The notes: a model not told the origin generated them from the sequence alone. DNA of 64,000 nucleotides from Hormoscilla sp. GUM202 (GCA_005518205.2 RFFC02000026.1:52079-116078), one strand, 5' to 3'; shown: positions 1 through 8,655, counted from the stretch's first letter. Numbers and translations are program-made.

Positions 1-544
1 AGCTGAGGAGTTTCTGAATGGCATTCCGTTCTTCTTTCTCCTCTTCCTTCTCTACATTCTTCGGACAACGGGCCGCCATTGCTGCTAGCACCGTGTCTTC
101 CCCTTGGGTGAAGGCGTAGTCTAAACCGTTCGCACGCGCTACCACGATCGGGATCCCAATTTCCGCTTCCAGCTTCGGTGCCAACCCTTCCAAGTCCATC
201 TTAATGATTTCTGTGGTGCAAGTGCCGATCCACACGATCACGCTGGGGTTGCGATCGCGTTTAATCTGCAAGCAGAGTCGCTTCAGTTCGGAATAGTCAT
301 TCAACTGGGCGGAAATATCCCCTTCTTCCAACTCGGCCATGGCGTAACGAGGTTCGGCAAAAATCATCACCCCCATAGCATTTTGGAGGAAATAACCGCA
401 GGTTTTCGTACCGATGACCAGAAAGAAGCTATCTTCAATCTTCTGATACAGCCACGATACACAACTGATCGGACAAAATGTATGGTAATTCCCAGTTTCG
501 CATTCAAAGTTCAAGGCTTCTGGTTGAGCTTGAGCAACAGTCAT
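1..544 (-). CDS. chlN: Light-independent protochlorophyllide reductase subunit N (5' part)
   Basis: This is the N-terminal 181 codons of ChlN; the gene runs off the left edge of the window. ChlN pairs with ChlB in the catalytic component of the dark-operative protochlorophyllide reductase, which reduces ring D of protochlorophyllide using electrons from ChlL. The start ATG at 542-544 begins MTVAQAQPEALNFECETGNY, followed by the cysteine-rich segment TFCPISCVSWLYQ and then IGTKTCGYFLQNAMG, the conserved region that supplies iron-sulfur cluster cysteines. It lies 19 bp downstream of the DUF5331 gene on the same strand, giving the usual cyanobacterial order chlL, DUF5331, chlN. Confidence 0.95.
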   Translation of the reverse strand, partial: MTVAQAQPEALNFECETGNYHTFCPISCVSWLYQKIEDSFFLVIGTKTCGYFLQNAMGVMIFAEPRYAMAELEEGDISAQLNDYSELKRLCLQIKRDRNPSVIVWIGTCTTEIIKMDLEGLAPKLEAEIGIPIVVARANGLDYAFTQGEDTVLAAMAARCPKNVEKEEEKEERNAIQKLLS

Positions 545-563
545 GGGTTTATTCTCCTCTCCT

Positions 564-944
564 CTAATAATCAGTTGTTTTTTCTGTACTATCTGGCAAC
601 AAGCCCGAAACTACTCCGGATGACTCCTTCACCGAACTCTGTGCCCCCTCGGACTCCTCGGAAATCAATTCCTTATCCGGGTCAAAATTCAACCCCAGTA
701 CCTCTACTAGGGCATCTTCATCCGGGTTCAACTTGTAAAAAGGCACCATCAAGTTTGCCAGTTTCGGTTCCAAAGCGTTGATCACCCCCAAGCTCAGGGA
801 AGACCCCGGACGCCGACCGCTATCAGGAGTCTTGACTGACTTGACTTCCATTTGTAAAACCAGCCAAGCCCGATTTTTCTGGAAATATTCCAGCCACTTC
901 TGCTTCAGGGAAGCAGTAAAGTTTTCATAAAATGCCATAACCAT
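564..944 (-). CDS. DUF5331 protein between chlL and chlN
   Basis: A 126-residue soluble protein of unknown function, recognised as the DUF5331 family by its start (MAFYENFTASLKQKWLEYF) and by its position between chlL and chlN, where cyanobacteria commonly carry it. The C-terminal third is acidic and Ser-rich (SEESEGAQSSVKESSG), probably disordered. The start may be the Met at 944 or the second Met at 938. It is probably co-transcribed with chlN. A role in dark protochlorophyllide reductase assembly would be a guess from position only. Confidence 0.8.
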   Translation of the reverse strand: MVMAFYENFTASLKQKWLEYFQKNRAWLVLQMEVKSVKTPDSGRRPGSSLSLGVINALEPKLANLMVPFYKLNPDEDALVEVLGLNFDPDKELISEESEGAQSSVKESSGVVSGLLPDSTEKTTDY

Positions 945-984
945 TATTTCGTTACATTCGTTCTCTCAACATTGCAGCAATATA

Positions 985-1453
985 CCTCGTAATTTTCGCT
1001 CACCCTAAAGGGTGGCGCTACAGGGACTAAGCCTGCCTGCGCAGGCTGAAATTGAGCCGTCCACCTCGCAATTTTCGCTCACCCTAAAGGGTGGCGCTAC
1101 AGGGACTAAGCCTGCCTGCGCAGGCTGAAATTGAGCCGTCCACCTCGCAATTTTCGCTCACCCTAAAGGGTGGCGCTACAGGGACTAAGCCTGCCTGCGC
1201 AGGCTGAAATTGAGCCGTCCACCTCGCAATTTTCGCTCACCCTAAAGGGTGGCGCTACAGGGACTAAGCCTGCCTGCGCAGGCTGAAATTGAGCCGTCCA
1301 CCTCGCAATTTTCGCTCACCCTAAAGGGTGGCGCTACAGGGACTAAGCCTGCCTGCGCAGGCTGAAATTGAGCCGTCCACCTCGCAATTTTCGCTCACCC
1401 TAAAGGGTGGCGCTACAGGGACTAAGCCTGCCTGCGCAGGCTGAAATTGAGCC
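985..1453. repeat. Six tandem 79-bp palindrome-rich repeats
   Basis: Six near-identical copies of a 79-bp unit start at 991, 1070, 1149, 1228, 1307 and 1386, the last one truncated. Each unit holds two short palindromes, CACCCTAAAGGGTG and GCCTGCCTGCGCAGGC, so each can fold into two hairpins. The copies are almost invariant and there are no unique spacers. The array sits between chlL and DUF5331 in an otherwise compact operon. Related palindromes recur at 10.0 kb, which marks this as a dispersed REP-like family that amplified locally. Confidence 0.95.
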
Positions 1454-1782
1454 TAGGATCCCTGGGTTTGTATCGCCCTTGGTTTTCAGCAGCTGGCGAT
1501 CGCGATTCATGCAGCGAAGTTTAATCATATGCTGTTTTTCTGCACTTGCTATAGTTTCTAGCACGATGTAACGTTTGGTTTGATTGGGCAAGATTAGGGT
1601 GCATCCCCATTTTGAATTCAGCCCGCGCAGGAAGGTTGCCCTCGCAGCGGAGGGGGCCCGGAGCGTGCAAGCGAAAAACGCGAAAAAAATCGCTCCGGAC
1701 ATTGCTTTGTTCGTGTAGCCGGACCCCTCGTTCCCACGGGGACGCCTGGGAACGGGTTCGGGCGTGATGATGCACCCCAAGA

Positions 1783-2649
1783 TTAGACCATCATCAGATC
1801 TAATTCTTGTTCCTCGGTCTTAGCTGCTGGTTGCTGCGGGTTCAGGTAGAAGTCCGACAGCAAGGAGAATAACTCCCGATCGGGCGCATCATTAGGCACC
1901 ACACCTTCAGGCTGTGCGAGGATTTGGTCGGCAATATTCAGGTAATAGTCGCAAACTGGGTTGAGATAGGGGTCCGTCTCGGCCATCTCAAACAAAGTTT
2001 TACCCTTAACGCGGGAGATGCGAATATCTTCAATCAAGGGCAGAATCTCCAGCACTGGCATGGGCACTGCTTCGATATATTTGTCAATCAAGTCCCGCTT
2101 GGAGGTGCGGTTGCCAATCAACCCTGCCAGACGTAGGGGGTGAGTGCGGGCCTTTTCGCGCACAGAGGCAGCAATGCGGTTGGCGGCAAATAAGGCGTCA
2201 AAACCATTATCCGTGACGATCATGCAATAGTCGGAATAGTTCAGGGGGGCGGCAAAACCACCGCAGACTACGTCACCCAGAACGTCGAACAAAATCACTT
2301 CATACTCGTCAAAAGCATTCAATTCTTTCAGCAGCTTCACTGTCTCGCCCACCACATAGCCGCCACAACCGGCACCTGCTGGAGGACCGCCCGCTTCTAC
2401 GCAATCAACTCCCCCATAACCTTTGTAGATCACATCTTCGGGCCAGACATCTTCATAGTGGTAGTCCTTTTCCTGAAGCGTATCGATAATCGTGGGAATT
2501 AGGAAGCCCGTGAGGGTAAAGGTACTGTCGTGTTTGGGGTCGCAACCGATTTGCAGTACCTTTTTGCCTCGTTTGGCCAGGGCAACTGAGATGTTGCAGC
2601 TTGTTGTAGATTTGCCGATGCCGCCTTTTCCGTAAACTGACAGTTTCAC
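1783..2649 (-). CDS. chlL: Light-independent protochlorophyllide reductase iron-sulfur ATP-binding protein
   Basis: ChlL is the nitrogenase-iron-protein-like ATPase that passes electrons to ChlN-ChlB. The 288 residues start with MKLSVYGKGGIGKSTTSCN, with the P-loop GKGGIGKST. The two cysteines that bridge the 4Fe-4S cluster between subunits are seen in GAGCGGYV and DVVCGGFA. The start is GTG at 2647-2649, with a good AGGAG about 10 nt upstream. DUF5331 and chlN follow on the same strand after a gap of about 840 bp filled by the 79-bp repeat array, which is unusually long for this operon. Confidence 0.97.
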   Translation of the reverse strand: MKLSVYGKGGIGKSTTSCNISVALAKRGKKVLQIGCDPKHDSTFTLTGFLIPTIIDTLQEKDYHYEDVWPEDVIYKGYGGVDCVEAGGPPAGAGCGGYVVGETVKLLKELNAFDEYEVILFDVLGDVVCGGFAAPLNYSDYCMIVTDNGFDALFAANRIAASVREKARTHPLRLAGLIGNRTSKRDLIDKYIEAVPMPVLEILPLIEDIRISRVKGKTLFEMAETDPYLNPVCDYYLNIADQILAQPEGVVPNDAPDRELFSLLSDFYLNPQQPAAKTEEQELDLMMV

Positions 2650-2895
2650 GCTTGTTGTCTCCTATCTTTGCTTCTTTTCGCTAGTGTCTTATCCTTTGCC
2701 ACGGTAGTTTGCGCCCTCCGTGGCACATCTAAATCAGACTCTAGCTTAAATAAGTCACTCTCAAGATTTCTGTAATCTTATCTTCATAAAAATAGGTACA
2801 ATAGACAAAATATATATGGCCCGATGGAGGGTTTGGGGGCGATCGCCCTCTTGGGGGGACCCTTGATGTGACTCTGACTGGCGTTCCCAGGCGGA

Positions 2896-2969
2896 GCGCG
2901 TTTCCGAGAGTGCCCACCCATGTCGTGCGCGGGATCGACACGACAGGGTGGGCATCTCTGGAAACGCGC
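2896..2969. repeat. Palindromic element, family A copy 1
   Basis: An imperfect inverted repeat whose arms read GCGCGTTTCCGAGAG then TGCCCACC on the left and GGTGGGCATCTCTGG then AAACGCGC on the right, around a short centre containing GTCGTGCGC and CACGACAGG. The same centre and inner arms occur at 9094-9163 inside a transposase gene. This marks it as a small mobile or REP-like element rather than a gene terminator. Confidence 0.75.
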
Positions 2970-3186
2970 CAGGGAACGAGGGGGCAACCGGTTAAGCTGT
3001 TATCCCCGACTGGCGAAGAGATTAGGGATTTTGGTTACAAATTATGAATTTTTTTCCGTGAGTGTCGATAACTGCCGGAGGTTAATTGTCCAGGTTTCAG
3101 GGTCCGCAGGGGTTCGATGTCTCTGGAAATGGTGCTGTGCCCAGCACCCTAGCTGCCCATGGGCTATTGGCACTACCCAAATCACC

Positions 3187-3387
3187 TAGAGGCTATGCCT
3201 CTAGAGAACCCTGGTGGGTTGTGATTATTAACCTGGTTCCCAGGCTCAGCCTGGGAACCACAAGATAGAGGCTCTGCCTCTAGAGAACCCTGGTGGGTTG
3301 TGATTATTAACCTGGTTCCCAGGCTGAGCCTGGGAACCACAAGATAGAGGCCCTGCCTCTAGAGAACCCTGGTGGGTTGTGATTATA
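3187..3387. repeat. Two and a half tandem 79-bp repeats
   Basis: Copies start at 3188, 3267 and 3346, the last partial. Each unit contains the palindromes AGAGGCTATGCCTCT and TGGTTCCCAGGCTGAGCCTGGGAACCA (variants differ at one or two bases). The unit length matches that of the array at 985-1453, but the sequence is unrelated. The rest of the 2650-3585 intergenic region holds the palindromes at 2896 and 3430 and no gene that I can support. Confidence 0.9.
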
Positions 3388-3429
3388 GATAATTTTGCGA
3401 TAAAAGAGAAGTGAGGGAAGCATCATGAA

Positions 3430-3470
3430 TTAAGAAACCAGGTTTTTCCAGCAAAACCTGGTTTCTGGGC
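3430..3470. repeat. Palindromic AACCAGGTTT element
   Basis: An inverted repeat with arms GAAACCAGGTTTT and AAAACCTGGTTTC, followed by TGGGC. The same family recurs at 19158-19196, and a related AGAAACCGGGTTTCT form lies near 30588. Such palindromes are common in cyanobacterial intergenic DNA. Confidence 0.8.
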
Positions 3471-3585
3471 TCTGGGCGTGAATATGGCAGTGCGGCGCGC
3501 ACGCTCCGGGAACCCTCCGCTGAGCATATCGAAAGCCAACATTTCGATGCACCCGAAGTGAGCGGTATGGCCTGTCGGAACGGGA

Positions 3586-4272
3586 ATGACAAATAAAAAA
3601 CCAGATCCAAATTACCTATTGCGGCTGATGCCCATCGGGGTAGGTGCCCTAGGGGGTACGCTGCTGATGATTAACCGCTTGGCGACCCCCCAGCTGACGG
3701 CTTCCCAGACCCGTTCTGATGCCTTGGGGGTGATGATCGGCGCCGTGCTGATCTTAACAGGTCTGCTCTGGCAGCAGGTACAGCCGGTAACCCCTGATGC
3801 CGTGCAGCTGGTGGGTGAAGAGGGTTTTGAGTTGGCACCAGAGTTGCCAGACCAGGTGCTAACTGAACTTGCCTGGGCCTCCAATTTGTTGCTGACCAAT
3901 ACGGCAACCCGATCGCTCCTGGTCTATTATCAAGGAAAGGTGCTATTGCGTCGCGGCATCTTGGGCCCATCGGCCCCAGTCCAGCCTGGCCCGATCGTCC
4001 AACGGGTTCTAGACAAGCAAAAACCCGTCTACCTGGTGAATCTGAAGCTTTATCCTGGCAAAATTGAATTTGATTATTTGCCTCATAACACACAAGGCGT
4101 AATTTGTCAACCCATCGACAAGGAGGGGGTGCTGATCTTGGCAGCAAATGCCCCGCGATCGTACACCCGTCAGGATGAAAAATGGATAGAGGGGATTGCT
4201 GATAAACTGGCAGACACCCTACTAGGCTATTTGTCAAGAAAATTGGATCCCGGTAGTGATGTAAAAAACTGA
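3586..4272 (+). CDS. Cofactor assembly of complex C subunit B (CCB2/CCB4 family)
   Basis: A 228-residue protein of the cyanobacterial CCB2/CCB4 family. In this family the proteins help attach haem ci covalently to cytochrome b6 of the cytochrome b6f complex. Two hydrophobic segments lie near the N terminus (about residues 14-30 and 44-60), followed by a soluble domain with conserved stretches such as LLVYYQGKVLLRRGILG and YTRQDEKWIEGIADKLADTL. The next gene starts 3 bp after the stop, so the two are probably co-transcribed. Family recognition is from memory. Confidence 0.8.
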   Translation: MTNKKPDPNYLLRLMPIGVGALGGTLLMINRLATPQLTASQTRSDALGVMIGAVLILTGLLWQQVQPVTPDAVQLVGEEGFELAPELPDQVLTELAWASNLLLTNTATRSLLVYYQGKVLLRRGILGPSAPVQPGPIVQRVLDKQKPVYLVNLKLYPGKIEFDYLPHNTQGVICQPIDKEGVLILAANAPRSYTRQDEKWIEGIADKLADTLLGYLSRKLDPGSDVKN

Positions 4273-4275
4273 AAT

Positions 4276-4815
4276 ATGAGTACAGTAGTTATTTATTGGC
4301 TGTTAGTGGTGGTCATGCTTGCGGGCATTATCGGATCCTTTGTTCCCAGTCTTCCCGGAGGCATCTTGATTTTAGCGGCGATCGCCATTTGGGGCATGCT
4401 GAATGGTTTGAGCACGGTCACCTGGGCCCTGGGATTTACTTTCATAGTAGTGCTGCTGAATATCGTGACTGATGTTGTCGCCACTTATGTGGGAGCAAAA
4501 CAGGCAGGTGCTAGCAAATGGGGGCAAATTGGGGCGACCATCGGCTTAGTGCTAGGAATTTTAGGGTTATTGCCTGCTTTGCCCTTTGGCGGACCATTGG
4601 TAGGAATGTTGGTCGGACCCCTGTTGGGCGCATTTGTCTGCGAGTTTCTCTACCGCAAGAATTTGGAGTTCGGGCCGCGAGTTCAGCTAGCCTTTAGAGC
4701 AGGAATTGGTAAGGTAGTGGGTTCCCTGGTGGGAAACTTGATTCAGGGCTTGTTGGCCCTCTCTGCTGTCGTGATTTTCTTGCTCACTACCTGGCCCCCG
4801 GGAGCAGGTACTTAA
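4276..4815 (+). CDS. DUF456 family membrane protein
   Basis: A 179-residue protein with about four to five hydrophobic helices and glycine-rich loops. The family signature is seen in GIIGSFVPSLPGG near the N terminus and PFGGPLVGMLVGPLLGAF in the middle. The family function is unknown. It follows the CCB2/4-type gene by 3 bp and is likely in the same transcript. The downstream gap to 4965 is AT-rich and holds no gene. Confidence 0.8.
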   Translation: MSTVVIYWLLVVVMLAGIIGSFVPSLPGGILILAAIAIWGMLNGLSTVTWALGFTFIVVLLNIVTDVVATYVGAKQAGASKWGQIGATIGLVLGILGLLPALPFGGPLVGMLVGPLLGAFVCEFLYRKNLEFGPRVQLAFRAGIGKVVGSLVGNLIQGLLALSAVVIFLLTTWPPGAGT

Positions 4816-4965
4816 GCAATTAAAAATTAAAAATTAAAAATGGGGAAAGCAATTTTGAACTTGGGTCTCAGCTTTTCGACCTCTGCAATTTAATAGCGCG
4901 ACAAGGGAAATTTATCGCCAAACTAAACGTCATCACAAGAGAACTATCCAAATTATACCATACCT

Positions 4966-5295
4966 ATGGCCAGCAACGTTGTTAAAGACCCCAACTTCCC
5001 CATGCAGCACATTAAAATAACCGATCTAAAAAATACTGCCAAGATAACCGAGATTGTCAAGGAGTCAGATCTGCTGATTATCAGTAATGGCGAAACCGTG
5101 GCTTATATGCTGACACCGGAGCATTACGAAGCCTTGATTGCTAACACGAGGGAGGCTTGCATCGGTGCGATGGAGACATTCCTGGTAAACTATCATCGCT
5201 CTCAGGCAAATCTGCATCGATTAGCTGAGGCAATGGCAAGCTTCGACCCTAGGGTAAATAGTGAGCGATCGTACCATCATGTCCGTGATGATTAG
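4966..5295 (+). CDS. Orphan Phd/YefM-like antitoxin-type protein
   Basis: A 109-residue protein whose first half (HIKITDLKNTAKITEIVKES then LLIISNGETVAYMLTPEHYE) resembles the DNA-binding fold of the Phd/YefM antitoxin family. No RelE, Doc or PIN toxin gene follows; the next ORF is a membrane protein 124 bp away. The first ATG is used here, but the internal Met 13 (MQHIKI) is a plausible alternative start. It could be a solitary transcriptional regulator or what remains of a toxin-antitoxin pair. Confidence 0.55.
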   Translation: MASNVVKDPNFPMQHIKITDLKNTAKITEIVKESDLLIISNGETVAYMLTPEHYEALIANTREACIGAMETFLVNYHRSQANLHRLAEAMASFDPRVNSERSYHHVRDD

Positions 5296-5419
5296 ATTTT
5301 TCACTCCAGCGTAGCCTGTTGCACAATCACGGGATGATGGGTCTCTTTGCATAAGTCTTAAACGTAGACTATAAGCCACTTTCAGTAGCGACGTTAGGAG
5401 CGTGTAGCCTGTGTAAACA

Positions 5420-5959
5420 ATGGCATCATCCCCAAAATGTGCAACACGCTACGCCGATCATTTTTTTCTGACTTCCTTGGCCTCCGTGCTAGCCTTTGTC
5501 CCCTGGATTGTGGTAATTGTTGTTAACTTGGAAAAGGTTGTATATGCGACCATCTGGCAAAATAAAACCCAAAGACCCCCGTTAACTCTTGATGTCAAAA
5601 GTTGGTTAGGTAATATCACTCGTCAGTTTGTAGATTTTGGCTTAAGTTCGGACAATTCATCTTTAGCAGTAAAAGCATTTATACCCATAATTATAACGAT
5701 CGTGCTCCTGTCGATCTATGCAATGTATTTTGCCTATAAATCTAGCCCGAAACGAATCTCTCTATTTTTAGTGACCTTAAGCGTAGTGCCCTGGTTAGTG
5801 CTGGCATTGCCGGATTTGATTTCCGGACATTCCAGAGGGTTCAGGGAAGTGTTTTTATACGATCGGACCCCAAGCTTAATATCGGAAATAGAGCAGCAGT
5901 ACAATCTAGTGCCAGTCAGCAAGAGTAAAAACCCCAAGACTGGGCTAGCATGGCTGTGA
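5420..5959 (+). CDS. Small membrane protein, probable shortened GT39-type glycosyltransferase
   Basis: The 179 residues carry about three hydrophobic segments (residues 15-37, 95-115, 121-135). The segment pattern, with FVPWIVVIVVNLEKV, then a Trp-rich loop, then SSPKRISLFLVTL and LALPDLISG, resembles the C-terminal membrane half of cyanobacterial dolichyl-phosphate-mannose-type glycosyltransferases (GT39). The last 30 residues (SLISEIEQQYNLVPV) resemble the extreme C terminus of those proteins. The usual N-terminal catalytic half and several helices are absent, so this looks like an internally deleted remnant. The assignment rests on remembered similarity. It precedes two genes that also concern lipid-linked glycans. 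Confidence 0.45.
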   Translation: MASSPKCATRYADHFFLTSLASVLAFVPWIVVIVVNLEKVVYATIWQNKTQRPPLTLDVKSWLGNITRQFVDFGLSSDNSSLAVKAFIPIIITIVLLSIYAMYFAYKSSPKRISLFLVTLSVVPWLVLALPDLISGHSRGFREVFLYDRTPSLISEIEQQYNLVPVSKSKNPKTGLAWL

Positions 5960-5987
5960 AAAATGGAAAAATAGTCATAAATTAGGT

Positions 5988-6965
5988 ATGAAAGCCAACT
6001 TCAGAATGGTCAAGGGCCTTAAACCCTACCTGGGATGGGTATTATTGGGTGGGACTATATTCTTCTTGGCCAAAGCCTTGAAGGATAACTGGCAGGAAGT
6101 GCTAGGGATCGAGCTGGGGAAGTCAGGGTGGGGATATATGGCGATCGCCCTTTTGGTAACGCTGCTAGCCCATATCTGGTCAGGCTGGGTCTGGAGTTGG
6201 ATTCTGCGATTCCTTGACCAACCGGTAGACAGTATGTGGTGCGTGGGGGTTTACCTGAAAACTAACATTGCCAAGTATTTGCCTGGGAACGTTTGGCATT
6301 TCTACGGTAGAGTTAGGACAGCAACCGCCGCAGGAGTTCCCCTGACAGTAGGGACTCTGAGCCTGTTAATGGAACTGCTACTGATGGCAGCTGCTGCCTT
6401 ATCCATCGCCGCCATCGGCAGTCCACTCTTAAATCGGGGGTTGACGAGGGTGTCGATGGTTGCTATGATATTGATGGCAGTGCATCCTTGGGTTTTGAGC
6501 CCACTGCTGAAGCAGTTGGCTTTATTCAAGGGCAGTGACCGGACGGTGTCTGGAGCATGCCGCGTCCTTCAGGACAAGAGCATGCTCCAGACGCCGCAGT
6601 TCAGGGTAAACTGCTACCCCCTGCTGCCATTGCTGGGAGAATTGGGCTTCTTAGAACTACGAGGCATGGGATTTTTGTTAACTATGCATGCTTTCGGCCC
6701 CCTCAGTCCGCTCCAGATCCCGCAACTAATGAGTGCTTTTAGTTTATCATGGCTGCTAGGTCTGGTGCTCCCAGGAGCCCCCGGAGGAATTGGAGTGTTT
6801 GAAGCCACGGCGATCGCCCAACTGTCTGGAGAATATTCCCCAGCCATTGTGCTTAGTGCTGTCGCCCTGTATCGTCTTGTCAGTATTCTGGCAGAAGCAT
6901 GCGGTGCTCTTTTGGCCTGGCTGCATCAACCAGGGAGCGACGGACCCCCGGAAAGGCCCGATTAG
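5988..6965 (+). CDS. UPF0104 / lysylphosphatidylglycerol synthase-type membrane protein
   Basis: A 325-residue integral membrane protein with about eight hydrophobic helices. Conserved family features are YLKTNIAKYLPGNVWHFYGR (about residues 88-107) and PGAPGGIGVFEATAI (about residues 262-276). Members are often encoded beside glycosyltransferases and may move or modify lipids. The next gene, a GT2 glycosyltransferase, starts 18 bp downstream. An unusual 17-codon insert (RVLQDKS core) interrupts the protein at about residues 187-203; see the repeat at 6545-6595. Confidence 0.75.
   Translation: MKANFRMVKGLKPYLGWVLLGGTIFFLAKALKDNWQEVLGIELGKSGWGYMAIALLVTLLAHIWSGWVWSWILRFLDQPVDSMWCVGVYLKTNIAKYLPGNVWHFYGRVRTATAAGVPLTVGTLSLLMELLLMAAAALSIAAIGSPLLNRGLTRVSMVAMILMAVHPWVLSPLLKQLALFKGSDRTVSGACRVLQDKSMLQTPQFRVNCYPLLPLLGELGFLELRGMGFLLTMHAFGPLSPLQIPQLMSAFSLSWLLGLVLPGAPGGIGVFEATAIAQLSGEYSPAIVLSAVALYRLVSILAEACGALLAWLHQPGSDGPPERPD
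6545..6595. repeat. 51-bp in-frame hairpin element (copy 1)
   Basis: A 51-bp element bounded by GGTGTCT and AGACGCC, with a central palindrome GTCCTTCAGGAC. In this copy the arms GTCTGGAGCATGC and GCATGCTCCAGAC pair perfectly. The identical core GTCCTTCAGGACAAGAGCA and the same ends occur at 23971-24021 inside egtB, with exactly the same length and reading frame. Both insert a peptide of the form VS, four residues, RVLQDKS, three residues, TP. Confidence 0.85.
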
Positions 6966-6983
6966 ATATAACGAACAGTCCCT

Positions 6984-7961
6984 ATGCCAGAACCCCCTGT
7001 CAAGCCAGAATTATCAGTGGTTGTGCCAATTTACAATGAAGTGGAGAGCTTGCCCCACCTGATAGAGGCGATCGGCCTGAGCTTGAGAGGAACTCAGCCG
7101 AGTTACGAAATCATCTGCGTCGATGACGGCTCAACCGATGGGTCAACCGCCTTACTCACCCAACTGGCAGAGAAGACCCCAAACCTCAAAGGCATCCTGC
7201 TACGCCGTAACTACGGTCAAACTCCAGCAATGGCCGCTGGGTTCAAATATGCCCGAGGCCAAGTCATTGTCTCCTTAGATGGGGACTTACAGAACGATCC
7301 TGCTGATATTCCCCTGCTTGTCAACAAGTTGGCCGAGGGGTATGACCTAGTGAGCGGTTGGCGTCAAAACCGGCAGGATGCTGCCCTCTCCCGCCTACTT
7401 CCTTCCCAAATTGCCAACTTCCTGATCGGGAAAGTCACTGGGGTAAAGCTGCACGACTATGGTTGTTCCCTCAAAGCTTACCGCGAGGAACTGGTGGCGG
7501 ATATGAATCTCTATGGAGAGTTGCACAGATTTTTACCCGCCCTAGCATTTATTGAAGGAGCGAGAATAGCCGAGTTACCAGTCCGTCACCAAGCCCGCCG
7601 CTATGGTCGCAGTAAGTATGGCCTGGGACGGACCTTCCGGGTGTTGATGGATTTATTAACCATTTGGTTTATGAAAAAGTTTCTTACCCGCCCCATGCAT
7701 ATCTTTGGCTCGATGGGTTTACTCTCCCTGCTGTTGGGAGTGGTCCTCGGGGCATATCTGACGGTCCTCAAGCTGGCCTTAGGACAGGAGATCGGCGGCA
7801 GACCACTGCTGATTCTGGCGGTGGTACTCCTAGTGACCGGAGTGCAACTGTTTTGCTTCGGTCTGCTGGGGGAACTGTTGATGCGGACTTACCACGAATC
7901 TCAGGACAGACCTATCTATAGAGTGAGAGCGGTGGTAGGCCAAAATGTTACGATTAGTTAG
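6984..7961 (+). CDS. Glycosyltransferase family 2, polyprenyl-phosphate type
   Basis: A 325-residue inverting GT-A enzyme of the DPM1/GtrB/ArnC type. The N-terminal domain has SVVVPIYNE, CVDDGSTDG and the metal-binding DGDLQNDP, then the RYGRSKYG motif typical of enzymes that load a sugar onto polyprenyl phosphate. Two transmembrane helices close the protein (about residues 230-255 and 268-298). It probably makes a polyprenyl-phosphate sugar at the cytoplasmic membrane face. It is in line with the UPF0104 gene and the GT39-like remnant, suggesting an old glycan-transfer operon. Confidence 0.85.
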   Translation: MPEPPVKPELSVVVPIYNEVESLPHLIEAIGLSLRGTQPSYEIICVDDGSTDGSTALLTQLAEKTPNLKGILLRRNYGQTPAMAAGFKYARGQVIVSLDGDLQNDPADIPLLVNKLAEGYDLVSGWRQNRQDAALSRLLPSQIANFLIGKVTGVKLHDYGCSLKAYREELVADMNLYGELHRFLPALAFIEGARIAELPVRHQARRYGRSKYGLGRTFRVLMDLLTIWFMKKFLTRPMHIFGSMGLLSLLLGVVLGAYLTVLKLALGQEIGGRPLLILAVVLLVTGVQLFCFGLLGELLMRTYHESQDRPIYRVRAVVGQNVTIS

Positions 7962-8080
7962 TGAGAGTGGCGCTCGTAACTGCTACCAAATTCAAGAGTA
8001 TTTTTGAGCAGACCTTTGCGGAATGCCGAGATTGCTATGTAGTCTCTAGTGTGAGTATGAGTCTGATGGTCAGAACATGA

Positions 8081-8308
8081 CAGTTGTATAGGCGAGGGGC
8101 GGTTTCCGATACGGACACAGGTGTGTTTTTCCGACCGGAAGCCGGCGGCAGCTAGGTCAGGGTCGATCGGTATATTGATAATACTGAGGGCACTTTGACG
8201 GTTTTGTTGCCGGCGGACCTTACCGGACCTCAACGGTTAATCGTGCGGGCGAAGTTCGGTAATAATTTACGGGAGACGGTTTATACGGAGGTTCTGGTTC
8301 AGGAATAG
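8081..8308 (+). pseudogene. DUF4469-like Ig-fold relic
   Basis: Reading the frame that ends at the TAG at 8306-8308 gives a 75-residue protein-like stretch, DTDTGVFFRPEAGGS, an in-frame TAG at 8153-8155, then VRVDRYIDNTEGTLTVLLP and TVYTEVLVQE. The pattern (GVyFv, a short strand, NT..L.VllPadL, then R...) resembles the DUF4469 Ig-like domain as I remember it. There is no good start and one internal stop, so it is probably the tail of a dead gene. The remaining 7962-8804 DNA holds the repeats listed separately and no other gene. Confidence 0.4.
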
Positions 8309-8325
8309 GAGCGGTGATGCGGCAT

Positions 8326-8400
8326 CCCCGCCCGGGTCGGATCGTCTCCCCGCCCGGGTCGGATCGTCTCCCCGCCCGGGTCGGATGGTCTCCCCGCCGG
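8326..8400. repeat. 22-bp GC-rich tandem repeat
   Basis: Three full copies and a partial fourth of CCCCGCCCGGGTCGGATCGT plus CT, starting at 8326, 8348, 8370 and 8392. Each contains the palindrome CCCGCCCGGG. It directly follows the DUF4469-like relic. Confidence 0.9.
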
Positions 8401-8488
8401 GCAAGCGAGCTTTTTTTCGTCAAGCAAGTTTCGAGGGCTTGGCAGTGGCAAGAAACAGGTGTGGTGCTAAAAGAATGTAGGGTGGGCA

Positions 8489-8655
8489 CCGGTTTGGCAT
8501 CACCTAGCGCCGGCCACATTACCTTAGCCTAACCAGCACCTAGAGAACCTCAAAAGCCAAATTAGCCAAAATTGCCTTGCGATTTACCCCAAAATAGCAT
8601 AAAGGCGGAGAAATTTACGAAATTTCCCAAAAATGGCTGTCGGGGACGAAAAAAA
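8489..8655 (+). repeat. Dispersed about 165-bp repeat, copy 1
   Basis: This stretch matches the reverse complement of 14920-15090 imperfectly but over its whole length. Shared blocks include GGTTTGGCATCACCTA, CCGGCCACATT, CGGAGAAATTTAC and AAAAATGGCTGTCGGGGA, in the same order and with similar spacing. The two copies face each other and enclose the decayed transposase and the split LRR gene. Function is unknown; it could be a MITE-like element or duplicated upstream DNA. Confidence 0.7.

Noticed and set aside
985..1453. CRISPR array
   Set aside because: The units are contiguous 79-bp copies with no unique spacers and no cas genes nearby.
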